A DNA stretch of 64,000 bases from Puccinellia tenuiflora (Eukaryota > Streptophyta > Magnoliopsida > Poales > Poaceae). The DNA lies in NCBI GenBank assembly GCA_012064385.1, contig QRDG01000137.1, positions 1,761,929-1,825,928 of the forward strand, given 5' to 3'. This document shows positions 24,185 to 36,300 of the stretch, piece by piece (within the stretch, counting starts at the first letter, position 1; each line of letters opens with the position of its first letter). The position numbers were made by a program, and so were the translations under genes. A model generated the notes under the pieces. It was not told where the DNA came from and searched no databases. It worked only from the letters and a program-made list of their open reading frames with translations.

Positions 24185-25139
24185 TGGATTAAGTATAGTT
24201 TTCACCCCCAAATCTATCACATTGGACACAATTCACGCTGAACTCTAAAACCGGATAATTTGTACCCTAAAATTGTACAAACCGGACAAATCACACCCTG
24301 GAGTGGTTTTACACCGATTTGGGCGGTTTTGAGTCAATTTTGACATTTTCTTAGATGACGCGGCGATGACGTGGCGCAAAAAAATCCCCAATGCGCCCGC
24401 CTGAGCTCGCCGCCGTCGGGATTGCTCGCCGGAGACGCCGGCGGTCGACCGGGGTGCGGCCGGGGTGGAGGCGAGGGTGCGGCCGGGGTGGAGGACATTC
24501 GGCGGCGGCGAATTTCGTCGGTGAAGAGCTCCGGCCGGCGGGGAAGCAGGTCCTGGCGGCGGCGTCCTGGGCGTTTCCGCTCGATTCTTCGGCGTGGACG
24601 TAGTGGAAGACGAGGCGCATCTCCTGGAAGGCTCCGACGAACTTGAGGACGAACGAGACGGCGACGCTGTGAAGCTCCCAAGGTACAACCATGGTGGCTC
24701 TCGGGAGGTGGAAGAAGGCTGTCTTGGCCCACCACCACGGCCGCGCCCACATGGGCATGTCCGGCCACCAGCAGCAGCCCAGCCGGCGGCGGGAGGTGGA
24801 AGAAGGCTGTCTTGGCCCACCGCCACGGCCGCGCCCACATGGGCATGTCCGGCCACCAGCAGCAGCCCCGCCGGCGGCGGCGGATTGGCATCCGATGGCC
24901 TGATCTGAAGGTCAACGCAGATGAGAGGCTGACAGGTGGGGCCCACGTTGCGCTACGCCACATCATTGCCACGTCATCGCCTAGTCATCCAGAAAACCGC
25001 CCAAATCGGTGCAAAACCACTCCCAGGGTGTGATTTGTCCGGTTTGTACTATTTTAGGGTACAAATTATCCGGTTTTAGAGTTCAGGGTGAATTGTGTCC
25101 AATGTGATAGATTTGGGGGTGAAAACTATACTTAATCCA
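24185..25139. mobile_element. Pack-MULE-like element (Mutator-type, non-autonomous)
   Basis: Long terminal inverted repeats start TGGATTAAGTATAGTTTTCA. The first 150 or so bases are nearly identical (about four differences by eye), with weaker similarity to about 195 bases, covering 24185-24377 and 24940-25139. Flanks carry ATGATGT at 24178-24184 and 25140-25146, a 7-bp match (Mutator elements normally make 8-9 bp). The core (about 24380-24935) is very GC-rich and contains no transposase, as expected of gene-fragment-carrying Pack-MULEs. A minus-strand frame in the core reads like captured protein (VPWELHSVAVSFVLKFVG, then FQEMRLVFHYVHAEE), but the source gene is not recognised. The element sits about 370 bases after the SPL stop. 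Confidence 0.7.
24703..24878. repeat. 88-bp tandem duplication inside the Pack-MULE core
   Basis: Two adjacent units, 24703-24790 and 24791-24878, both beginning GGGAGGTGGAAGAAGGCTGT, with only a few differences. They explain the doubled CGGCCACCAGCAGCAGCC text. Confidence 0.85.
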
Positions 25140-25146
25140 ATGATGT

Positions 25147-26483
25147 TTAGCTTTAACTAGGCCAAAGGGCAATCGGGCCCATGTTTGAGGCGTATGAAAA
25201 CAAAATACAGCTAGCTGAGAATGATCTTCGAGCTCAAGTACTACTACCTTACCGCCGCCTACACCCTCCAGGCAACATAGCCGCCGCAACTCCACCACCT
25301 CCATCTGCCGGTTATCCCTCCTCCGTCCGGCCTTGTCAGCGTCGGGAGGAGCCGGAAACTCAATCTATGAGTGGAGTTTATAATAAGTAGTGTTCTCAAT
25401 AGATTAGGTAAGGGGTTTGGTAGCCGACGGTGCTAATCTTCGCGAGAGCGACCGCTCGCGCGGTTTTCGACGGTGTCGCGCGGGCATTCCGACAGCTCCG
25501 CCGCCACCGCCTGCTGCCGCCATCCTCGTCCGCCTCACTGTCCCGTCCTCCTCGAATCTTCTCCTCTGTCGGTCCATCGCCGCCTTCTCTGGCTCCGGCG
25601 CCCCACCCCGCACTCCCCATGTTAAGTGTTGCTCGGCTCTGCCACACCGGTCCATCCTTGTCGGAACCTACTCCTTCGCATCTCCCTGGCGGTCGGTGCG
25701 GCGTCGCCGACATCGGCACGGGGATGGGGAAGAATAGAGGAAGGGATGGGGGAGAAGAGCACACGGGGGAGACCCGTCCGCGGAGCTCGAGCGCTCATAG
25801 GTAAGCAATTTCGTTTGCGGGCAGTGCTAATCTTGGCGCGCGCGACCACTCATTTGTTAGCCGTCATTTTTATGGCCTCCATATTGATGGATACGACATC
25901 TACAGTACAAGTTCTTCGTCCCTTCTTTCCACTATGAGATCTCCTTCAGTCGTCAATAGTGGTCTTGGAAGATTAAATTTCATACGTATGGTTCTTCAGA
26001 TCTTGCTTTGCGAGATCGTTTTTGCAATTTCTCTCGTGGTTGTTACGTGGAGGATGGCCTCACAATATCTGTCCTTATTGTTACTTGTTCGACAATGGTG
26101 GTTCATACCCTCGCTCTCCCGCAACGTTGACACGGCAATTCGATTTCTCTTCCCGAAAATGTTGGTGTTGATACTCTTGTCGATGTTGTTTAATTATTTT
26201 ACTGGATACATCGAGCACGTGTCCGTTGCATTGTGGCTTAAGAAGGAAATTATTGGTGAACCCTTGTTGGAAATTTACATGTCCGTTGTTTTGTCTCTAT
26301 GTCATTTTTCTGTCTTTAGAAGAATACAAGATCATGTCGAATAATAAAGACTCTAAAGACCTCGATAATATGCTTGTGTAATCGATGTTGTATCTCTCCA
26401 ATAAATTATTCACTACCATAATATATCGTGGTATTGATTTTCAAAAACTATTCACTTCAGAAGACACTTAAAGGATGTGCATC
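25147..26483. other. Intergenic; one hydrophobic 136-codon frame of unknown status
   Basis: A plus-strand ATG frame at 25934-26344 is rich in Leu, Val and Ile and could span a membrane, but it has no motif or homologue I know. A 25-base imperfect direct repeat (GTGCTAATCTT...GCGACC) occurs at about 25428 and 25823. No gene is claimed. Confidence 0.3.
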
Positions 26484-26486
26484 GTC

Positions 26487-27980
26487 CACTAGTGGAAACA
26501 GGGCCATCGGTTTGGCCCTTTCGTCCCGGTTCCCTTACGAACCGGTACCAATGGGGGCACTAGTCCCGGTTCGAATGCCCAGGGCGCCGGTCAGGGCCAG
26601 TCCCGGTTCGTAGGGGACCTTCAGTCCCGTTTCGTGATACGAACCGGTACTAAAGGGTCGCGGCAGGCGGCCGTAGGGGCGGGGCCAACGTGAGCAACCT
26701 ATAGTCCCGGTTTGTCATACGGACCGGGACTAAAGATTGACCTTTAGTACCGGTTCATGTTACGAACCGGGACTAATGTTTTTCCCCTATATCATCCCCC
26801 ACCCCCCGACCTTAAGTGTAATTGATGAGTTATGCATGACTACGTATATAAACGTGCAACTTCCACTATATTCTTATGGTCATTAAAATTGACGTTGGAG
26901 AAATTGAGGTCCTAGACTCATTAAGGAGACATCCTAAAGAATACAAGAGCTGCTTTGATATGATCAAAGAGTAATTTAAATTCTTATCGCACTATATCGG
27001 CCTCTTTCGTTCATTTCGTGATATCAAGTAATTAATAAAACTCTTTTGTTCATTTTCTTTGCCGGACAGAGTTTGGGAAATGTTCATCAAGGAAGAACCC
27101 GGTCAATGGAAACCGAAGCTGATATGGTCTCTGAACAAGGTAAGTAGTACTACCTAGATCCGTGTATCTCTTTAATTCTAGTTTCAATACCATTATCAAG
27201 CTTGATTTGATTGAATTCTATTCTCGAACAGTGGTGTCTGGAACAGCCAACCGGGACCCACTTATGTGGATACTACGTTTGCGAGTTCATTCAAATGAGA
27301 ACCACTGAGAGATTCAATAATCGAAGAAATAAAGAGGTACGTAAACATTATTCACAATTTTATTTTATTACCATCAATTGTGTTGAGTTTCATTCATAAT
27401 TGTTTTTCTCCTTAACGCCCTCCTACCAAAATGACCGCATAAAAGCAATTGCGGAGGAATTGGCGGGATTTCTCCTTGCGGAGGTCATACCTGAAAACGG
27501 AGAGTACTACTACCGACATAAGTGATCTCCACGTACTAATGATGATCTCCATGTAATTAAGTACTTTATACGGAAATATGATCTTCATGTACTACTTAAT
27601 TTTTATGTGTTATATATATGCATCAACATGATCTTTATGTAGTAATATAATTTATATATATACCAAATCGCGCTTTTGGCGTATCGACGTGATCCCCGTA
27701 CGATGGAAACCATTCGAAACCTCTAAATCTCAAAACCTAAAAAATATTCAAAAAAAAAAATAAAAAAGGGCCTAACGTTAGCCCCGGTTCGTGTTACGTA
27801 CCGGGACTAAAGGTGTCCAGCCCCGCGCGCTCCTCCATGGCCACGTGGGAGGGCCTCTTATCCCGGTTTGTGGACAAGCGGGACAAGAGGGGGGGGGGGG
27901 GGGGGGGGGCTAGTCCCGGTTGCCCAACCGGAACTAGAGACCCTCTGGAACCGGGACTAGTGCCCCGTTTTCCACTAGTG
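26487..27980 (+). mobile_element. CACTA (En/Spm) deletion derivative
   Basis: The ends are CACTAGTGGAAA and, inverted, CACTAGTGGAAA, flanked by the 3-bp duplication GTC (26484-26486 and 27981-27983). Subterminal repeats of the CCCGGTTCGT / ACGAACCGGGACTA type crowd both ends. The middle keeps a short coding relic on the plus strand: EQPTGTHLCGYYVCEFIQM near 27238-27297 and, after an intron-like gap, EELAGFLLAEVIPENGEYYY near 27455-27510. These are the C-terminal Ulp1-protease-like motifs of autonomous CACTA proteins. Transposase is missing, so movement would need help from another copy. Confidence 0.85.
27889..27909. repeat. Run of 21 G
   Basis: Homopolymer inside the CACTA right subterminal region. 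The length may be an assembly or sequencing estimate. Confidence 0.8.
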
Positions 27981-27983
27981 GTC

Positions 27984-28765
27984 TCCTCGCGTCCCTGCCA
28001 TAATTCACGACGTTCATCGTGAGGCGCAAGCCATCATCTCCGTGCTGCCTTAGTTTCCCACTTCTAACATCGGGGTTAGAATATTAGGCAATTTTCAAAT
28101 GATATAAAATAATTTCAGCTGAGTTTAATTAACCAAAGCAATAACACAGATGCAAATATAATCACAAAGGACAAATTAGACATATCTACTAGATTGCATA
28201 TCGATCAAAATCTAGTGCAAATAGAGAGATCAATATCAAATACGTGTTGGCCGGAAAGGCCACAACAACAGCGTGCATTTTCATTGTCGTCCATGCTGGT
28301 GCAGATGACCTGGTCGTTCACAGAACCCATAAAGGAAGTGGTCGACAGATAGATGCAATGCAAATGTGTTTGAACGAAAGCAAACAGTCACACCGAGACG
28401 CTCCCCAAAAATCCGATAGCCCCTCACCTGGTGTATGATCTTAAGAGACGGATTTCCATAGTCCTATAGATCTCATGTACAATTGTGCACACAGTCACTA
28501 GGATGGGGAAGCTTTGATGCAGTGCAACAAAAAGAACTTGACAATGGTGCGCAAGAATGAAAGTGCATGGAGACCCCATATGTGATTCTGATAAAGTGAT
28601 ATCAATTCCTATGGATTGATGTTTTCATTTAGTTATACTTGAAGGATTTTTACATATGCAATGCTTGAATATCCTATGTCAGATCCATGGAAGAAAAACA
28701 AGGTGAAGACGATGGAGTTCCTTTGTGGTACTCAGAGGAAGTCGCGTGAGAGGATACACATGCCT
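27984..28765. other. Intergenic, nothing identified
   Basis: No motif-bearing frame and no clear element ends. Confidence 0.3.
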
Positions 28766-28779
28766 AAAACCTCGTGTAG

Positions 28780-29041
28780 GAGATTTGGAAGGAGAGGAAT
28801 GCGCGCGTCTTCAACAACAAATACACCAGTCCGGTGGCCCTTTTCCAGAAGATCGGAGACGAGTCCAACGAATGGATCCTGGCAGGCGCTAGGCATCTGG
28901 TGGAAGCTATCTCTTAAATTGAACTTTTTATGGCCTGAATGGTCTGTTTTTTTGCTTTGCTGGCCTAGGCCGTCCCATGTTTGCTTCTTCTATATCAATA
29001 TAAAAGATAAATCTTTTGCCTCGTTTCAAAAAAAAAAAAAA
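28780..29041 (+). mobile_element. Short 5'-truncated LINE tail with target duplication
   Basis: The insertion starts right after AAAACCTCGTGTAG (28766-28779), and the same 14 bases follow its poly(A) at 29042-29055. It encodes EIWKERNARVFNNKY and a stop after about 45 codons, and ends AATCTTTTGCCTCGTTTC plus about 17 A. Its tail and the WNERNARVF-type motif match the LINE at 15538-16106, so both are the same family. Confidence 0.85.
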
Positions 29042-29496
29042 AAAACCTCGTGTAGTGGCCCGGAGGGAAAATGAGTTGTTCCTCGTCAAAAGATCCCAAA
29101 TTCTCAACCCACCACTTGGTTGGGCAATGGTGGTTGTTATATATGGTCTTCCCGTTTGTGAAATAAAAAATAAACAATAGATACATTGCGAGGAGTTTGC
29201 ATCGATAGATTCTAGGCGAACGTGGCAAATAATGGGAACGAGCTTGCCGTAGCAGGCACGCGATGGGCGGTCGAGGTGTCGACCATACGTAGCACAGTCC
29301 GGACGACGGAGAGAATTTTCGCAGGAAGGCCGATCGAGGGCTGACGAGGCGTTTATTTGGGGTTGGGTACTTGGGTGACTCGGCTGCTGATGTGATCGCT
29401 CGCAACTCGCAAGGCAACAAAACGAAACAAATGCGACGACAGCGACGCGCCAGCAGCTGCCTCGCATTGCCCGGCGGGTCCCTCGCTTCCTCCACC

Positions 29497-30026
29497 TAGG
29501 GCTGGACATAAAGCTCGAAGTTCGTTAAGCTTATTGAACACTCGGTAGCTCGACTCGTTTGAACTCGACTCGTTTTCTTAATGAACCGAGCTGAGCATCA
29601 ATTTTAGCTCGCTAACACTAACGAGCTAAACAATCAAACTAACGAGTTTCATGAGCTACTCGTTAAGCTCGCTAATTTCTCTGCATAGCTGCCCGCTGCC
29701 CTAGCCCAGGCCCAGCCCATCTAACTATGAGTGTGTGAACTATTAACTGTCGATTTGTCACTTTTGAAGTACTTTTATATATATGTTAAATTGTACTCAT
29801 GTCCGGCTGATGCTTGATGCATTTTAAGTGTAGCTGATTAATTTGATACATCTCCTTAACGAGTTTTAACGATCTGTTCGTGAGCGCTCGTGAACAGATA
29901 ACGAACCGAGCCGATCTTTGAATTTAGCTCGTTATCCTTAGTGAGCTTAACGATCCGAGCCTTAACGATCACGAACCATAACGAGCCGAGCCTTAACGAT
30001 CCGAGCAGCTCGTTAGTCCAGCCCTA
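29497..30026. mobile_element. hAT-type MITE
   Basis: Terminal inverted repeat TAGGGCTGGAC at both ends, flanked by the exact 8-bp duplication CCTCCACC (29489-29496 and 30027-30034). The interior is full of GAGCTCGTTAA / AACGAGC and CGAGCCGAGC repeats in both orientations. No transposase. Confidence 0.85.
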
Positions 30027-30034
30027 CCTCCACC

Positions 30035-30997
30035 ACCGGAGCGGACGACGTCGCCGGTGCATCACGCATTTTTACACCGGCAGAGCCCTGTCGTACCCCG
30101 CGGTCCATCGGAAGCCTAGCTCCCGCGTATCCCACTTCTCCGCATCGATCGATTCAGATCATGAGCCAGCAGCAGCGCCGTGGAGTCCGATGTTAAGGTC
30201 ACACCGCCGCCACGCCGACGGTGGACGCGACCTAGCTAGCGACCGCGGCGGAGTCACGCTCACCGGTCACCGCCGTCGTCGGTAGCGCGCGCAAGCCAGA
30301 TAGATATCTCCTGCTCATGATCGTCCAACGGCCACGGCCGGCCGTACGTCAGAGCGAGCGCGCGCGGTTGAGGCGCCACCGCCCGGACCGTTGGGTCTCG
30401 AGGGCGACCGAGGCGTGCGTGCATGGCTAGCTAGCTATATATCTATGCGATCGAGGCATATGCACGCACCACGCACCATGCGCCTGTGCAACACACTACG
30501 TACTGTGTAGACGCGTGCTGATTGCTGAACCGGGGTGGTAGTGTTTTTTTTCTTTGGAGATTAACCGGGGTGGTGTTGTGTGGATCTCACAATAAACCTC
30601 TCAATAGCTCTATTGGGACATCGGATACGCAATCGTTGTCTAGACGTGGCCCCAATGCCGACAAAGTTGTTGACAGACGGCCCTAAAAGAATGTCCAACA
30701 CTCCCACTCCGCTCCCGATCCCTAGGGAGCAGCGTGGGAGTGTCGGACAGAGCCGGCAAACGCGTCGTCGGATACCAATTGTCGGTAGCGACCCTCCCCT
30801 GATCTCTCGTGCTCGTCTCCTCTGCCACCCCCATCGAATCGTCGTTGCTGCCGTCCCGTTTCGACATCGACAGTTAATTCGTAAGCGTCTACACAGCAAC
30901 GACCCGTAGCTCTCCCCCTCTTTAGTTGTCGCTCTCGTCGTCATTTCGATGCCACCGACTCCTACCCAGTTTTATCTGCACCGACCAGCAGTTCTTC
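30035..30997. other. Intergenic, GC-rich, no gene supported
   Basis: Frames of 75-127 codons overlap on both strands with no recognisable domain and look like composition effects. A short duplicated text (ACCGGGGTGGT) flanks a T run at about 30530-30575. Confidence 0.3.
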
Positions 30998-31005
30998 TTC
31001 GAACC

Positions 31006-31162
31006 AGGGGCGTAGCCAGGCCCCAGGCAACACTGGCCATGGCCTGGGGCGTGGCGGCAAGTTGCTTCGTTGACTGTAGCTAAAGTGGCACTATTTCGCA
31101 CTGTTTATCACTGTAGCAAGAGGTTGGCCCGGGGGCGTTGCTTCATCCTGGCTACGCTACTG
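31006..31162. mobile_element. Small hAT-type MITE
   Basis: 157 bp with ends CAGGGGCGTAGCCAGG and, inverted, CAGTAGCGTAGCCAGG, flanked by the 8-bp duplication CTTCGAAC (30998-31005 and 31163-31170). Confidence 0.85.
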
Positions 31163-31170
31163 CTTCGAAC

Positions 31171-33100
31171 AAAGTTTTTTTTTAGGAAAATTAGTTTAGC
31201 ATTGTACTCAAAAGAAAGGAAAATAAAATTATATGCCATAGTGTTCGTTTAGGTGACATGTGTTGCTTTCCTGCAACTTTTATTGTAAACTTATGATATT
31301 ATCCTTTTAATTCAAATAAATGCCAACTCTCAATGATCTTTACGAAATTTACGAGGATCTAGCAAAAGCCATGTTATTCCAATCGTGTGATTTCTCCATT
31401 CCTTCGTTTCCATATTACTTTGTTCCAAAGAGGCCCTTAATTAGTTTGAGCAATCATTTAGGTATTTTTCAGATATGAGGGATTTCACATAACATTTTCA
31501 AGTACTAACCCTCTACTGTGTGCCTATGCATTTATTACAGTTTTCTACGTGTATCTACATATGGGTTTTACCATGAGGTTGTACATGTCGTAGTTTTTAA
31601 ATGTCTGCAACTATGACATAAACAATATTAAATAAGAGAATCAATCTTTGTTTGGATGGTTACGGAGGTGGTTGCACCCTCCTGTCCTAGGTACTAGAGA
31701 TCATACCCTTGGGTTTGACACCCTATTCTCTCATTAGGGGCGATGTTCTTGTCAGTAATGAGACACATAAGATAACGTCGTTAATCTCGAAGCTCCACAA
31801 CACTTATACGCCGCGAGAGTGCTAGTGGTGTGCGTGCATGTGTACGTCTGCGTTTGTGCTCGGTATTTTTAAAACACAAGAGAATCTACCTGCTTTTAGC
31901 TTGGTCCAACCAAATATGCATCTTCTCTTAATCCTAGGTTTGCAAGTTGCTTAGGACTAGACATTTTATGCGATCTAATCGACGTGCTTATCGCATTCCC
32001 ATATAACTATATTGCTCAAATCATGCATTTCAAAAAGGTTAAAAGTTAAAAAATCCTGGATCTAGAAATGCTACAAAAATATGCATTGAGGGCAATACAT
32101 TGTTTTCCCTAAGCACAACAAATCTGAATGAAGCAATATCTGAAAAAATATTGTACGTCATTATCTTGTTAATTTATAACATATGCATAGAAAACACAAA
32201 ACGGTGGTTATATATATGTTTTATAATCACGAAGTTACTTGTTTTGTATACCTTCCTACATTTTTGTAAACACAAAAAATCTCACGCAAGCGAGAATTCA
32301 CATTATTCTAAAACGTATTTTCCCGTACTCCTTAATTTATTTTCTGTTGCGTTAATGAAATACTCTCATAGTAGCTCTGTATGGAGTATATTGGCAAGCA
32401 GCTATTAGGTATAGATTTTTAGGGCAGCCATAATAAGAGGCAAAAAAAGATATACCGAGTCAAGGCAAAACAAACAGGGCAACAACCTGCCGCTTGGCCG
32501 CCAGAGCATTTCCAACACGGCAAGTGTGTATGCTGCAGGTAGATCGATCAAGTTGACCCGAAACAGGAGCTGTTCAGAACGGAACGCTCTCGCCTCATCC
32601 GGCCGGAGCCTGTCTGTGCAAACTACGGTAAAATCACAAGCGAGCTGACGACGGATCGATCGGACCTGGATAGACCAGACCAGGTAGGGAGTATGGACTT
32701 AGATCGATGGATCCAAGCTTTGTGCCGGCCGTGCCCGAACGAACTCGCGGCAACGAGGCCCTTGCCAAAAAACACAACTCCCCGAGGTTCCACCCGGAAA
32801 AGCCCCAGACTTTTCTCCCTCCTGATCCGTCCTCCCCACCTTTTCCCACTCTCTCTCTCTCTCTCCACCTGTCGAGTCCCAACTCGTCCACCATCAGATC
32901 GAGGTGTGGTCACGAGTTGAATTTGACGGGCGATCGAAAAGGTGGCGATCGAGGGAGCGAGGTGGCGTGTACGTACGTACGTACGAGGTGCGACAGCGAC
33001 GGCCATCGACTGACTGCCCGCTCGCTCTAGGGCTCCGCGTCTCCCACCTTGCCGAAAATGGCAACGCGCCCTAGCTAATCACACCACCACCACCACCACC
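31171..33100. other. Upstream region of the MADS gene
   Basis: No coding gene. Contains a CT-rich tract near 32850-32875, (ACGT)n near 32966-32985 and a CAC/CT-rich stretch at 33085-33180 that probably is promoter or 5' UTR of the MADS gene. I could not fix a TATA box. Confidence 0.4.
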
Positions 33101-33303
33101 GTCTCCTTTTAACCCACCTCCCCCACCCTCCCCACCCCATCCCATCCAGCCCCCTCCCCCCCTTTCCCCTTCCATTCCAAGCTCAGCTTCCGCTGATCGA
33201 TTTGGTGGCGGGGTGTAGCCAGCAGCCGAGAGGCGGTCGTACGTAGGAGGAAGCTGACCTGGAGCTAGCGGCGTTCCCGGACGGGGCCGGCGGCGGCGGC
33301 GGG

Positions 33304-36300
33304 ATGGGGAGGGGACGGGTGGAGCTCAAGCGGATCGAGAACAAGATCAACCGCCAGGTCACCTTCGCCAAGCGCAGGAACGGACTGCTCAAGAAGGCCT
33401 ACGAGCTCTCCGTGCTCTGCGACGCCGAGGTCGCGCTCATCGTCTTCTCCAACCGAGGGAAGCTCTACGAGTTCTGCAGCGGGGAGAGGTATATACATAT
33501 CTCGCACGCACACGCAGATTCAAGCTAGCTAGCTACCCACATAGTGAACTGGACTCTCCTGACCGAGGGGTACTAGATCTGGGGGTGGAAGCTAGCATGG
33601 GGTTTGTCTGGGATCTCATCTGGGTGCGGTTACAGACGGCGGATCCGTGTGAGGAGAAGCTCGATCAGGGCGTAGCGTACGGGGTTTTTTCCGTTGTTTG
33701 GGAGTTGGGAGTGTAATTCTTCTTGCATTTCTTCGAGAGGTTAGGGTTTTAGGTTGCTATAGGTTCGTGCCTCGATCGTGGGGGGCGAGGCGATCTTGCT
33801 AGATCTGCACGATCGCGCTCAGAGACTTGGCGTGCTCCTTGCCTTTTTGGTTGAATTTTGCAAATCTGCATGCATAGGAGATCGAGCTGTAGAGAATTTA
33901 AGAAGAAGCAGGGGTTACGTGATTTACCGTCAAAAGGTTTGGATCCAGCAAAGAGTTCGACCGATCTCCTCATCGGAGTGCGTTTTTATTTGTGGATCTG
34001 ATATAATCTTTGTTCAAATTAAAGCTTTTTTTAGGGACAGTTTAATTCGGTGTGCGTGCAGTGTGTGAATTTTGGCGATACTTCACTGTGGTCGTAGCTA
34101 GGTTGAGTCATCGCATTCGCATCACATAGATTTTGGACGCGTGTGGTGACTGATGGATTTTTAGCACCCCCCAGCTAGTCTGTCGCGCATGCATGGAAGA
34201 CCGGAGCCAAGTTCATTGCAAATTGCATGCATGTCGTGTCACTGACTGGCTGGTTTGCTGCGGGTTTTCAGGGAGATCGATTTTTCACTTTCTTTCTTCC
34301 CCACATGAGTTATGGCCTTGTAGTCACTGCTTCAGATTAAGGGAAATCAACACTTCCCATTTTCGTCAATACAATTTCTGGTCCTTGCGCCCGCATACTT
34401 TTTTTGAGGGGCATATTTTGTTTACTTGGGTTTGCCTTCTTAATTAGAGTTAATGATTGCAATAAGAAAGCAAATTTGACCATTATATGTGTATCGCCTC
34501 GAGAAAAATAAAATAACATGCATCTTCTTCTAAGGCCTTCCGTAATGGTCGTATCTTAGCGCGGTATCCTAATTTTTTTTGCTTATGTGGCACCGTATTA
34601 ACGAAGAAAGAGATTATGGTCTTATCTTATATAAGATACAACTCTTGCACGGGATCATAGGCAAAAAAAAGTTGCTAACTCAATCACATGTAAGTATATG
34701 GCTAAAATCATTAACTACGACTACACTTAGATAAAACCCTTAAGATACAATGCATTAGAGAGGTTGTATCTTATAATTCACCACTACCTAGGATAGCGCG
34801 CTAAGATACAATGCATTACAGAAGGCCTAATGATCTGCACCAGGTGGATTTCAGTCCCAAACTAGTTATGTCCGCAACTCCAAAAATTATGACACTCTTC
34901 TACTTTTCAAATAGGGATATAACAAGATTGAAATAGATGCATGATGCATATTATGAACAGAACTCAATCAATTGGCTTAGATATTAATTGAGGCTACGGT
35001 TGCAATCTGTTTTCCTTAGAAACATTTTCATTTACATACAAGAATTAAGAAAATAGGAAGTAAACCCAGTCCACTTTGATGGGAACAAGAGCAGTGTATG
35101 AGCAATTCCAGCATCAAATATCAAAGTCCTCCTATGCGTTGACTCCAATTTGGGTGGTTTCTCTATTAGTGAAAACATGTAAACAGTCCAGAGGAAAACA
35201 AGAATTCCAGAATTTCTCTTATTTCAAATAGGGCCTTAATGTGGGTAATCCTATATATTATGACATGTAGCATTTCTATCGATGCTTCAGTAATTAGTTT
35301 ATTAGTGAATTAGTACTGAAAAGAATTTTCACTTTATTTCCATTATAGATTTATAGTAAGATTGACTAAACATAAGTGAACCAAAAAATTGGTCAATCTG
35401 TATGTACTTCATGTTTTTTTTGTAAGGTGAGTATTTTGATCGTACTGAAACTGCATACTTTTTTAGAGAAATTCACATATTAGTACTATATAGGAGGCTC
35501 CTGGGATACTGATAATTAAGGTAAAGGACCTAAAGGTGCACAAGATTCCTAGGAGTGGCTGTGAAGTACATGTAGGGTAATATGACGGGCTTCAGTTGTC
35601 AGCCCAGCCCTCTTGACCGAGTAGTCTTTTCATTTCAGTTACAAGAGAATATAGTCTATCAGATGTCCCCTCAGAAGCCTATACAATTGCAGCCCAGCGC
35701 TCCATATTTTATGCTGGAAGATGGGCATATCATCAAACGTCAATACCTACCCGTAGCTAGCTGCTAGCTAGTAGAAGTCTAGAATCTCTACAGGAACCTG
35801 ATTCGCCCCTCTGAAATCTGAAACCGTTTTATTTCCAGTTGGTTTAGTTTTCCCACTTTTTTAAACTTTCAGGTAAATTTCAACATTATCTGTGAAAACA
35901 AATTACGGACCAATGCCAATACAAATATTAGTAGTACCTACCGTCCCTTCAAAGTTGTTGCCTATCAAGTGTATTCAGCTAATTAACGTGCAACCAACAT
36001 TTTGTTCTAGCCATATAATATAGCTTTTACAAAAAGAAAAAAATTGCCCCCTTCTCATTTCTCAAGCACCTTTTCGTTAGAAGTGGCACATATACCATCT
36101 AACTCTGCTTAATAAGTAGAGTCTGGCATGTGTACGTTTAAATTCCACATTTCTCAAACTGCAATATTCCTTTAATTAGTTCTTTGCTTTTGTTTTGAAC
36201 TCGTAGCATGCCCAAAACACTTGAGAGATACCAAAAATGCAGTTATGGTGGACCTGATACTGCAATACAGAATAAGGAGAATGAGGTAAGTCATGTTTAT

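Noticed and set aside
25934..26344. 136-codon hydrophobic frame with an ATG
   Set aside because: Interesting composition, but no homology signal, no promoter or splice context and an AT-rich intergenic setting; kept only as a note in the intergenic entry.
30561..30944. 109- and 127-codon frames upstream of the MADS gene
   Set aside because: Both strands open with no motif; composition effect.
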